Below, one piece after another: positions 8,267-15,322 of a DNA stretch of 21,466 bases. Made by a program: the position numbers and the translations under genes. Origin of the DNA: Prevotella sp. UBA7551 (GTDB lineage Bacteria; Bacteroidota; Bacteroidia; Bacteroidales; Bacteroidaceae); the NCBI GenBank assembly GCA_002479145.1, contig DLLX01000023.1, positions 1,034 through 22,499 on the forward strand. Reading direction: 5' to 3'. The notes under the pieces were generated by a model. The model did no database searches, was not told the DNA's origin, and saw nothing but the letters and a program-made list of their open reading frames with translations. Within the stretch, counting starts at the first letter, position 1. Every line of letters begins with the position of its first letter.

Positions 8267-8464
8267 TTACCTCTGCTGGTTGTCATTCCACAAGTTAGAG
8301 AAGTTATCTTCCTCATCGTCCTGCTCATAGTCGTCATTCCAAGGCTTGATGCGCTGTTCGCCTCCAGAAGGTTCATTGTTAATACCTGGTTTACTACCTT
8401 TCAGCAAGGACTCTGCCTCTATCTTCTGCACTGTGATTTCAGGCTGAATATACTTTTTCATCAT
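8267..8464 (-). CDS. Small acidic-tailed protein with MKKYxxPEI leader-like start
   Basis: The protein has 65 residues. It starts MMKKYIQPEITVQKIEAESL and has LLKGSKPG at about residues 20-27, then a hydrophilic, acidic tail (NDDYEQDDEEDNFSNLWNDN). Short proteins with the K(Y)xxPEIxVxxIExExLLxGS pattern are familiar in Prevotella and Bacteroides, often beside secreted-protein genes, but I know no function. The start resembles RiPP leader sequences, with GS as a possible processing point. No modification enzyme is nearby. It follows the large secreted protein by 59 nt on the same strand and is probably co-transcribed. Confidence 0.65.
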   Translation of the reverse strand: MMKKYIQPEITVQKIEAESLLKGSKPGINNEPSGGEQRIKPWNDDYEQDDEEDNFSNLWNDNQQR

Positions 8465-8523
8465 TTGATTCCTTTATTCAATTTAAAGTTATACTTATTG
8501 AAATCGTTTGTCAGTCGAACTGA

Positions 8524-11500
8524 TTACTTCACAAACTTCTTGCCATTCTGGATGACAATGCCCTTGTAATCCTTTCCTACGCGCTGGCCAGCCAGGTTGT
8601 AGAGCGGAGCGTTGACATCGAGCTGACCGTTACCGATGGCCTTGATGTTGGTGGGATCACCGTTGATGATGAATGCCTTGACATCTTTTGCCTGTGCCTT
8701 CGAAACCTTCAGGTAAGCTTTGTGCGCACCGTTGGTGAAGGCTGCGCCACTCTCATTATCCCAATAGAAGCCAATGTTCTGGCCGTTGTTGTCCAAAGAG
8801 AGCTTATAGAAGTAGTACTTGTCGTCATTCTCAATGTCCTGCTCCTCGTCAGTACCGAAGAGCATGTTGGTATCATCGTCATAACCAGTTGCAGTAGTAG
8901 CCTTGAAGGTGTAGTCGCCAGCCTCCAGAGCGTGTACCACAACAGCCTCGCCAGCCGGGATGACTTCACCAGCATTGTAACGGTACGACTCCTCCAGGCC
9001 ATTGCCAAACTCAGCAGAGTAGGTAGTAGCCTCTGTGTTTTCAGGAACAATCAGCGCGCGGTCGCTGTAATACAACGTAACGTAACCAAACTCGTCCACA
9101 GTGAGTGTCACATCCTTCGATGCGGAAGCCGCAGAAGTGTAACTAACAATCATGGAAGTCAAAGCCAGTTTACTCTTTCCTGTATATTCAAGATTAACGC
9201 TTTGCTTGTTCAGATCGCCGATGGTCAAATACTTAGAGTTAGGAGTTGTTTCCACTTTAGTGATGACATAACCTGTCGGTACAGCCAGGGTGAGCTTTGC
9301 ACCGTTATAGATACGTAGGTCAATGCTCTCTGTCCCCTGCCAGAAACGTGTAGCAGTAGAGCCATTTGCAGTCACAGTCAGTGTAACTTTGCCAGCTGTA
9401 AAAGAATCACCTTCCGCGAGGTCGCCAGCGGTTGAGCCATTGCTGTCTGAGGTGCCCTCGTGTCCAAGAGCTGTAGGATCAGTGAAGTCGAACGTAGTGC
9501 TATCTGTTGCAACAGAACCGTCTATCAGGTTGATGGTGTAAGAAGCCTCAGAAGCAGCGTAAGTGTCGTTGCCAGCGAAAGCAGCGGTGATGGTGGTTGT
9601 TCCAACAGTTGTGCCAAGGGTTACTGCACCTGTTGTGGCATCCACAGTAGCTACATCAGTATTAGAAGATGTATAAACCAGTGTGCCAGCCTCGGCAGGA
9701 GTCAGCGTAGCGGTAGGAGCTTCGAAGGTGTCACCAATCTTCAAATCGTAGGTCTTGCCGTCAATGCCCTCACCGAAAGTAGTGGTGGTAGCAGTCTTTT
9801 GTCCCAAGAACTCAACGATGTAGTTGTCCTTGTCAAGCTCAATGATATCATTGTACTTGGTAAGGACACCAAGAACAAGAACCTTGTCGCCAACCTTCAG
9901 CTGGTCGGCAGAAGTGAAGTCGGTGTTGCCGAGATACTTGCCGCGGAAAGCCATGATGCTATTTTCATCGCCCTCGTTGTCCACCAGATAGTAATCGCAG
10001 TTCTTGTACTTCACGATGTTCTCAGCAGTCGTCTTGATGGAGCTGACGATACCTTTCACATAAACGTTGTCAGAGGTCTGCTGACCAGCATTAACGATGG
10101 CGAGCACATCAGCTACGGTGTAAGGATTTTCCTTCGTGCCGTCGCCAGTAAGTTGAAGAGCCTCAGCAACATTGAGTGTGTAAGAAGCGCTGGAAGCAGC
10201 GTAAGTGTCGTTGCCAGCGAAGGCAGCCTTGATAGTAGTCTTGCCTGTTGTGCCAGTAAGGGTTACTGCACCTGTTGTTGCGTCAACCGTAGCAACTTTC
10301 TCGTCAGAAGAAGAATAAGTCAGTGTGCCAGCCTCGGCAGGAGTCAGCGTAGCGGTAGGAGCTTTAAATGTGTCGCCCGGCTTCAAGCTGATGGTCTTGC
10401 CATCGTAGTCAGTACCGAAAGTAACTGAGGTCTCTTTCTTGGTGTTCTCACCCCAGAACTCAACGATGTAGTTGTTCTTGTCAAGCTCAATGATATCATT
10501 GTACTTGGTAAGGACACCAAGAACGATGACCTTGTCGCCAACCTTCAGCTGGTCGGCAGAAGTGAAGTCTGTGTTGCCGAGATACTTACCGCGGAAAGCC
10601 ATGATGCTATTTTCATCACCCTCGTTGTCCACCAGATAGTAATCGCAGTTCTTGTATTTCACGATATTGTCAGCTGTCGTCTTGATTTTGCTAACGATAC
10701 CTTTCACATAAACGCTGTCTGTGGTCTGCTGACCAGCATTAACGATAGCGAGCACATCAGCTATGGTGTAAGGATTTTCCTTCGTGCCGTCGCCAGTAAG
10801 TTGAAGAGCCTCAGCAACATTGAGTGTGTAAGAAGCGCTGGAAGCAGCGTAGGTGTCATTGCCAGCGAAGGCAGCGGTGATAGTAGTCTTGCCGGTTGTG
10901 CCAGTAAGGGTTACTGCACCTGTTGTTGCGTCAACCGTAGCAACTTTCTCGTCAGAAGAAGAATAAGTCAGAGAGCCAGCCTTGGCAGGAGTCAGCGTAG
11001 CGGTAGGAGCATCAAAACTCTCGCCCGGCTTCAAGCTGATGGTCTTGCCATCGTAGTCAGTACCGAAGGAAACGGTAGTAGAGGTCTTGGTAGCGCCACC
11101 CTTCTTGTAGATTTCGATTTTGGTGACCTGAGTGTTATGCGAACTAAGCACTTTCAGCGTATAGATATTACCCGCAGCTTGATAAGCCCCGGCTATCTCA
11201 TACGTGTTCGTTCCCTGAGCACCAGTAGTTTCTGTGCTGGCGGCCTCGTCACCAACAAATATGTTCTGCTTAACACTCGCAGAAGCATTTTTGTTTCCTG
11301 TGACAACAATTTTCTCTACATCAAAATCGAAAGCTGGCAAAGAAAGCGTTGCTCCACTCTTTCCAAAGATTAGATAACTGCCACCAAACTTGTGGCCATC
11401 GCTGCTTGCACCAAATGAAATCTCATAAGTCCCATTGGTGTAAGTGGCAGCAGTTTTTGTGTAGTCTGTTGGCAGACCCCACGTGTTTTGCGTGAAGTCG

Positions 11501-11585
11501 AGCGTCACTTCCTGCGCCCACGTCTTTACCCCCCCAAGGTAATCACCAAGAAAAGGAGCATTAAAAACCTTAAATGTTTAACCAT
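8524..11585 (-). CDS. Large secreted repeat protein with BIG_2-like and OB-like modules; signal peptide out of frame by one base
   Basis: The body is an open frame of 994 codons from about 11508 to TAA at 8524. Order: N-terminal jelly-roll-like domain (1-140), BIG_2-like domain (145-232), OB/DUF6359-like module (235-353), second copy of both (361-448, 451-569), third BIG_2-like domain (574-662), a domain like the first one, a beta-rich region, and a C-terminal tail PLYNLAGQRVGKDYKG..NGKKFVK, as seen on many secreted Bacteroidales proteins (possibly a sorting signal). The body has no ATG near its start. Directly upstream, ATG at 11583-11585 encodes MVKHLRFLMLLFLVITLGG, a clear signal peptide, then a run of seven G (11529-11535) and TAA. 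One extra G would join it to VKTWAQEVTLDF, with a good cleavage site after TWA. So the gene is either off by phase variation or mis-read here. Confidence 0.75.
9751..11060 (-). repeat. Intragenic tandem repeats of 648 bp (216 codons)
   Basis: The stretch GGTCTTGCCATCGTAGTCAG recurs at 10393 and 11041, exactly 648 bp apart, and a diverged third copy starts at 9751 (642 bp away). Long stretches between the first two copies are identical or differ by single bases, for example across the module with YKNCDYYLVDNEGDENSIMA. Each unit covers a BIG_2-like domain and an OB-like module of the secreted protein. Confidence 0.9.
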
Positions 11586-11699
11586 AAAAAATTTGAATTA
11601 TAAAGTTAGAATATATCTCCTTAGTTAATTTTTTGACGTCAACATTGTGGCTCTTCTCCTCAGGCATTCAAGCTGCCCTCGGCGATTTGTTTACGTCCG

Positions 11700-11731
11700 C
11701 AAAGTTATAAAGATTAACGCAGAAGCACAAG
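11700..11731 (-). promoter_or_regulatory. Promoter for the secreted protein and small protein genes
   Basis: CTTG (11728-11731), 20 bp, TAACTTTG (11700-11707) on the minus strand matches the Bacteroidota consensus with one change in the -33. It predicts a leader of about 105-110 nt before ATG 11583-11585. Confidence 0.6.
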
Positions 11732-11835
11732 CAATTTGGGATATTTATTTGTTTTGTAACCAACTTGTTACATTCGAGCAGCCACTTTGCGCCATAACCC
11801 CCCATCGACCGAGAGATTTTTGCCCCAGATTGCCG

Positions 11836-12005
11836 TTAGTTTCGTGCAGGTCGCCTTTTGGTGTGGAAGGCATAGCGGGCTTTGGCAAAACACATACGGC
11901 AGCAAGATGGCGGAAGAAACAGTGACAAGGGATGGAATGAAGGAAGGCCTTTGTTTTTCTTGTCGTTCGGCCCAATGACCAATTGGGGGATTATCCTTCC
12001 GCAAC
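11836..12005 (+). repeat. Dispersed intergenic repeat, copy B (longest copy)
   Basis: The first half (11841-11937) matches copy A at 4640-4736. The second half (11924-12005) matches the minus strand of 13183-13265: both hold CAAGGG..GGATGA.GGAA, a TCGGC..AAT.ACC stretch and an identical TTGGGGGATTA. It thus links two partial copies into one family of about 170 bp. It lies between the secreted-protein promoter and the ybjQ-like gene. No protein is predicted in it, and the rest of 11732-12063 shows nothing else I can support. Confidence 0.55.
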
Positions 12006-12063
12006 GTTAAACTATCCCCTACCCTCTTCGTCTAAACCCCATAACAACCAAAAGCGAAAGACT

Positions 12064-12381
12064 ATGATTTTGACAACCACTCCCCAGATAGAGGGACACC
12101 CCATCCGCGAGTATCGCGGCGTGGTGACGGGCGAAGCCATCGTGGGCACCAACTTCCTCAAGGACTTCATGGCCAACCTGCACGACTTCTTCGGCGGGCG
12201 CAGCAAGTCGTATGAGGACGTATTGCGCGAGGCAAAGGACACCGCCATGAGCGAGATGGCCAGCCGCGCCGGGCAGTTGGGCTGCAACGCCGTGGTGGGA
12301 ATCGACCTCGACTACGAGACCGTGGGGCAGAACGGCTCCATGCTGATGGTCACTTGCAGCGGCACCGCCGTGGTGTTGTAG
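12064..12381 (+). CDS. YbjQ/UPF0145 family protein
   Basis: The protein has 105 residues, the normal length for this family. It starts MILTTTPQIEGHPIREYRGV, followed by VTGEAIVGTNFLKDF and a C-terminal GCNAVVGIDLDYETV, then SMLMVTCSGTAVVL. All of these are hallmarks of the YbjQ/heavy-metal-binding-domain fold, a small pentameric protein of unknown function. The reading frame is open for 27 codons upstream, but ATG at 12064 is preceded by an A-rich stretch (ACCAAAAGCGAAAGACT) and matches the family start. Coding sequence is GC-rich compared with the secreted-protein operon. It stands alone. Confidence 0.88.
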   Translation: MILTTTPQIEGHPIREYRGVVTGEAIVGTNFLKDFMANLHDFFGGRSKSYEDVLREAKDTAMSEMASRAGQLGCNAVVGIDLDYETVGQNGSMLMVTCSGTAVVL

Positions 12382-12580
12382 GGCGAAGCCCACTCCTTGC
12401 GTGATGGCGGCGCGGCGGCGCCGCGCCTTCACCGCGGCTGGTACCCAGCCTCATCGGCCGCACCCGTTGCCCAAACGCCCATCGCTCCCCGCCTTGGGCG
12501 GCGAAAGCTGAAGGCAAGAGCCGGCCGCCACCCTGCTGCCTCCGCCGGGGCGGCGGCACCGTGGGGCGGCGGCAGCACGG
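12382..12580. other. GC-rich non-coding gap with strong palindrome
   Basis: No gene is supported here. GGCGCGGC (12409-12416) and GCCGCGCC (12420-12427) form a very stable hairpin with a 3-nt spacer shortly after the ybjQ-like stop and may help end that transcript. The rest is GC-rich, low-complexity sequence downstream of both converging genes. The open frames in it arise from composition. Confidence 0.5.
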
Positions 12581-12982
12581 CTACAACCACTCCACGCCCA
12601 CGCCTTCTGCCAGGCTGTCCTCCTTCTTTCCGCCCTGCGACCGCTTGCCCGCGGGCACAAATGCGCAGCGCACCGCCTTGACGTTGCGCCCCAAGTGGAA
12701 GTCGTCCTTGTCCGCCACCGCCTCGCTCTCCACGCTCAGCCGGAAGCGGCCCACGCCGTCGAGCACCACCGTCTTGCCCATCTGGAGCTGCTGGCGCATC
12801 TCGTCGACCAGCGCCACGACCAGCCCTTGCACGTCGGCCTTGGTAAAGGTGCTGTTGCGCTGAATCCTCTCCGCCAGCTCCTCGGTCGTCACATCGCCCA
12901 TGTTCACCGTCCGGGCGTACCACTTGCCGGCGCGGTTGGCTTCCTTAAACTTACTCTTCTCCAGTCTCACTTTGATAGCCAT
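12581..12982 (-). CDS. HU-related DNA-binding protein (Bacteroidota histone-like family)
   Basis: The protein has 133 residues. MAIKVRLEKSKFKEANRAGK is followed by WYARTVNMGDVTTEELAERI, then ADVQGLVVALVDEMRQQLQM, GKTVVLDGVGRFRLSVESEA and VKAVRCAFVPAG. This is the HU-like fold of the Bacteroidota-specific histone-like family, about residues 1-115, with a short variable tail. Such proteins bind DNA and bend or compact it; the specific role here is not known. The start is ATG 12980-12982. A promoter lies about 125 nt upstream, giving a long GC-rich leader with potential hairpins. Confidence 0.88.
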   Translation of the reverse strand: MAIKVRLEKSKFKEANRAGKWYARTVNMGDVTTEELAERIQRNSTFTKADVQGLVVALVDEMRQQLQMGKTVVLDGVGRFRLSVESEAVADKDDFHLGRNVKAVRCAFVPAGKRSQGGKKEDSLAEGVGVEWL

Positions 12983-13109
12983 CGTCTTCTCTTTCTATGT
13001 TGATACTCTTGTTTTTCACCGCATGGAGCCTACGCCCCCATCGGCCGGAATGGCAGCTTCGGCCGCGCCCGCAATGCCTCGGCGCTGCCCTCGAGTCCCC
13101 ATGCCACTG

Positions 13110-13141
13110 CAAAGGTAGCACAAAGGAGGCAGAATGGCAAG
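13110..13141 (-). promoter_or_regulatory. Promoter for the HU-like gene
   Basis: CTTG (13138-13141), 20 bp, TACCTTTG (13110-13117) on the minus strand. The transcript would have a leader of about 120 nt before ATG 12982. Confidence 0.6.
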
Positions 13142-13161
13142 GAAAAATAAATTAAAAATTC

Positions 13162-13240
13162 GCCCCGTTTCGGCAGCCATCCCCTGCGATGGGTAATCCC
13201 CCAACCGGTGATTATGCCGAAACAAGCTAAACAATGGGGC
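13162..13240 (-). ncRNA. Candidate structured RNA (perfect three-way junction) within repeat copy M
   Basis: GTTTCGGCA (13167-13175) pairs with TGCCGAAAC (13215-13223), 9 bp. Inside it CCATC (13177-13181) pairs with GATGG (13188-13192) and TAATC (13194-13198) pairs with GATTA (13210-13214). Only single bases separate the helices, so they form a compact three-way junction. GCCCC (13162-13166) and GGGGC (13236-13240) can extend the outer helix around a 12-nt bulge. On the minus strand the fold is followed by GAATTTTTAATTTATTTTT, like a terminator. No -7 element was found just upstream on that strand, so transcription is unproven. It matches no RNA family that I recognise. Confidence 0.4.
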
Positions 13241-13265
13241 TTATTCCCTCATCCCGCCCCTTGCC
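13183..13265 (-). repeat. Dispersed intergenic repeat, copy M
   Basis: The minus strand aligns with 11924-12005 with two small gaps. TTGGGGGATTA is identical, and the flanks share CAAGGG, GGGATGA/GGAATGA, TTGTTT, TCGGC and ACC at matching spacing. It overlaps the three-way-junction fold, whereas copy B cannot make the outer 9-bp helix. Confidence 0.5.
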
Positions 13266-13287
13266 TGCCCCACTTGGAACATTTTTC

Positions 13288-13304
13288 CCGTAAATATTTT
13301 ACGG
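13288..13304. promoter_or_regulatory. Operator-like palindrome
   Basis: CCGTAAA (13288-13294), TAT, TTTACGG (13298-13304) is a perfect 7+7 inverted repeat. It overlaps the place where the -33 of the next promoter should be, so a bound repressor would block it. Confidence 0.45.
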
Positions 13305-13320
13305 AGAAATAAATGTTTCG

Positions 13321-13328
13321 TAACTTTG
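13321..13328 (+). promoter_or_regulatory. -7 element TAACTTTG ahead of the ATPase relic and antitoxin
   Basis: TAACTTTG matches TAnnTTTG; TTTT lies 20 bp upstream (13297-13300). It would serve the relic ORF at 13362 and the antitoxin at 13450. Confidence 0.5.
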
Positions 13329-13361
13329 CAGCATATCATTTCAAAATCGTCAATATTAGCT

Positions 13362-13439
13362 ATGCTAACAAGGTTTACCGTTAAGAATTATCGTGGATTT
13401 GCTGACCACATAGCGTGGGATTTGTCGCATGAATGTTAA
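13362..13439 (+). pseudogene. Relic of an AAA ATPase N-terminus (25 codons)
   Basis: ATG at 13362 opens a 25-codon frame that contains FTVKNYRGFADHIAWDLS and ends at TAA 13437-13439. This is the characteristic start of AAA_15-type ATPases of Bacteroidota (pattern FxVKNYRGFxDxIxWDLS), normally continuing for several hundred residues to the Walker A motif. Nothing of the rest remains; the antitoxin gene begins 11 nt later. It has a good promoter element at 13321. It may be translated as a leader-like peptide, but I read it as a deletion remnant. Confidence 0.55.
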
Positions 13440-13449
13440 GAATTAGATT

Positions 13450-13716
13450 ATGAGCACAATAGTAATTGATACCAACATTTATAAGGGTGCTGAAATTTAT
13501 GCCAAGATGCATAATATCAGCATTAAGGAACTCGTAGAAAAAGCAATACAGAACGTTGTTGGGCCAGGGGATTCTTCTTTCAAATTAAAGGAAGAAAATG
13601 AACTTTCACCAGAAATAAGAAGTCTTATCGGCATTGCCCAACCATCAAAAGATATTAACGACATTAATGGCAGGGAGGCTCGTAGTGAATACCTTTCAGA
13701 AAAATATTCGCTATGA
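13450..13716 (+). CDS. Antitoxin-like protein of a PIN toxin-antitoxin pair
   Basis: The protein has 88 residues: MSTIVIDTNIYKGAEIYAKM, then HNISIKELVEKAIQNVV, a typical small ribbon-helix-helix-like DNA-binding start, and a disordered C-terminal part ending GREARSEYLSEKYSL, as in antitoxins that thread into VapC-type toxins. Its TGA overlaps the ATG of the next, broken toxin gene (ATGA), the usual antitoxin-toxin arrangement. The gene is intact while the toxin is not, so it is now an orphan antitoxin. It is more AT-rich than its neighbours, in keeping with an acquired module. Confidence 0.7.
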   Translation: MSTIVIDTNIYKGAEIYAKMHNISIKELVEKAIQNVVGPGDSSFKLKEENELSPEIRSLIGIAQPSKDINDINGREARSEYLSEKYSL

Positions 13717-13840
13717 TGAATGTTTTTATTGATACTTAATAATAACCCGAAACAAAAAGGATTTTCCACAAGATGGGGAGATTCCCATTCTTACTCCTCA
13801 AGAGTTTTTTGACAAGTTCTCTAAAGATTTGAAATGGTAA
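13713..13840 (+). pseudogene. PIN-domain (VapC-like) toxin with internal deletion
   Basis: ATG at 13713 encodes MMNVFIDT, the N-terminal start of a PIN domain with the first catalytic Asp, then TAA at 13737-13739. In another frame from 13736, 34 codons read LIITRNKKDF, then EIPILTPQEFFDKF, ending at TAA 13838-13840. These are the conserved C-terminal PIN segments. The normal middle of about 90-100 residues, with the other acidic catalytic residues, is missing. The junction GATAC/TTAATAATAACC is where FIDT would meet (D)xLIITRN; both original sides probably held GAT.ACT, so a short-homology deletion is likely. No active nuclease can be made. Confidence 0.75.
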
Positions 13841-13961
13841 AACCATTGAAAAAGCAAAAATAGGAGGTTCTTTCTAAGCCAAAGATAATGTACCCAAAAT
13901 TGGCTTTCTTGAACAATCTCTTGAAAGATAATTTTTTGGATTATAGAAATCCTCCTGTATG

Positions 13962-15218
13962 TTAGAACACAAGTAACCATTTCCATAAAGGAATGAGTTC
14001 TATCTGAAAGTCTTCTTTCTCTGCAATACGCTCTTCGTCCATGGTAACAACCATCATTCTTTTGATGGTCTGGACAGACGACAGCTTAATAAGCCCATCC
14101 GTTTCCCGCTTGAAAGTATCAGCATCAGCCATTGAATATGACACTTGTACTGCCAAGCCCTCTTCAGGAACGACAAAGTCTACTTCTGCATTCTTGCTAT
14201 TCCAAAAATAACTTCCATCACCATATTTACGCCTGAGCGTTACCGCCACTATGTTTTCAAGCAAAGACGTGTTGGCATTTATAAGAAAAAGATGCAGCAA
14301 TCCGTTGTCCGTGAAATAATACTTGCGGTTGGATTCCTTGTCCTGCAACTTACCATACAGATTCTCATAAGGCAATATAAGCCAACTCTCGACCATGTAT
14401 CCAACATAATCTATTGCGGCATCCGTGCTGAGCTTTTTCCCCGTGGTACTGACTATGCTTGCTATTCTACTATACGAGAGAGGCTGCTTTACACTCTCCG
14501 CCATCTTGCGTATCATCACGCGCAATGCAAAATCGTTACGGATTCTGTATCTTGCAACCAAGTCGCCAAAGAATATCTTACTGAACAGATTGCTCATCCA
14601 TGAGCGAGGTTCTTTCATGCCTACAGTTTCCGGCAAGCCGCCATGCTGAAAATACACATTAGCCAGTTTCACCATCTGCTTCCCATACTTAAAAGTGGAA
14701 TTCTTTTCATTACTATTAATGCCGTTAGCTTTCAAATATTCTTTAAACGAATAGGGGTACACCTCATGTATCATATATCTTCCACCAAGCGTAGTGGCGA
14801 TCTCGCTACTAAGCATTTTGGCATTGCTGCCAGTAATATATACTTGATATTTTTGGTCGGCTAATCTTCTGGCAAACTTCTCCCACTTATCCACCAGTTG
14901 TATTTCGTCCAAAAAGAATATGGGGCGGTTGTCGTACATTTCTTCGTAGCACGTCTTTATCAGGTCAAGGTCACTAACGTCCAAAGAGTCTATTCGGTCA
15001 TCCTCAAAATTGAAATACAATATTTCTTCTTTCTTATGTCCTTGTGCTATCAGTCGCTCTATACGCTGGAACATTAAGTAGGATTTTCCTGCGTGTCTCA
15101 AGCCCACAAATACATAATTAAGTCCGTCCACAAATTCCACATCACGAGGAATGAGCTCCACTTGTGACACGAAGTCTTGGTATTCAGAAATGAGCACTTT
15201 TATTAGATCTTTTGTCAT
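13962..15218 (-). CDS. AAA_14 / DUF4143 ATPase (second of two)
   Basis: The protein has 418 residues. It has Walker A GLRHAGKS (39-46), Walker B IFFLDEIQ (100-107), TGSNAKMLSSE (129-139), YPYSFKEYL just after, and a DUF4143 C-terminal domain with NAEVDFVV (343-350). The layout is the same as in the protein at 6630-7922, with clearly diverged sequence, so the two are paralogues or independently acquired members of one family. Function unknown; proposals for such proteins include roles in DNA transactions or conflict. It stands between the broken toxin locus and a sensor kinase and has its own promoter and repeat array. Confidence 0.88.
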   Translation of the reverse strand: MTKDLIKVLISEYQDFVSQVELIPRDVEFVDGLNYVFVGLRHAGKSYLMFQRIERLIAQGHKKEEILYFNFEDDRIDSLDVSDLDLIKTCYEEMYDNRPIFFLDEIQLVDKWEKFARRLADQKYQVYITGSNAKMLSSEIATTLGGRYMIHEVYPYSFKEYLKANGINSNEKNSTFKYGKQMVKLANVYFQHGGLPETVGMKEPRSWMSNLFSKIFFGDLVARYRIRNDFALRVMIRKMAESVKQPLSYSRIASIVSTTGKKLSTDAAIDYVGYMVESWLILPYENLYGKLQDKESNRKYYFTDNGLLHLFLINANTSLLENIVAVTLRRKYGDGSYFWNSKNAEVDFVVPEEGLAVQVSYSMADADTFKRETDGLIKLSSVQTIKRMMVVTMDEERIAEKEDFQIELIPLWKWLLVF

Positions 15219-15250
15219 ATACTTCTTGTTTTAACGCTTTGTCTATTTTG

Positions 15251-15258
15251 CAAAGGTA
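15251..15258 (-). promoter_or_regulatory. -7 element TACCTTTG for the second AAA_14 ATPase
   Basis: TACCTTTG, identical to the -7 of the first ATPase, lies 32 nt upstream of the start codon, the same distance as there. The -33 position falls inside the palindromic repeat. Confidence 0.55.
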
Positions 15259-15260
15259 TT

Positions 15261-15322
15261 TATTTTGTCGTTTATAAACGATAAAATAAGCACGAAAACG
15301 TCGTTTATGCACGACAAAATGA
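15261..15322 (-). repeat. Two-unit repeat array with 28-bp near-palindrome
   Basis: TCGTTTAT starts at 15268 and again at 15301, 33 bp apart, each followed by ACGAxAAAAT. The first unit is a nearly perfect palindrome, TATTTTGTCGTTTATAAACG plus ATAAAATA (15261-15288), with one mismatched pair. On the minus strand both units read ATTTT-N2-CG-N5-AAACGA, the same pattern as the array at 8005-8152. The array overlaps the -33 region of the ATPase promoter. The rest of 15323-15471 has no gene I can support. Confidence 0.7.

Noticed and set aside
9460..10428. 322-codon open frame on the plus strand
   Set aside because: It is antisense to the repeat region of the secreted protein, and its periodic sequence mirrors the repeats. 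No domain is recognisable.
12397..12923. Several GC-rich frames of 60-164 codons on both strands
   Set aside because: They arise from low stop frequency in GC-rich DNA and overlap the HU-like gene; residue composition is skewed (Ala, Gly, Arg, Pro).
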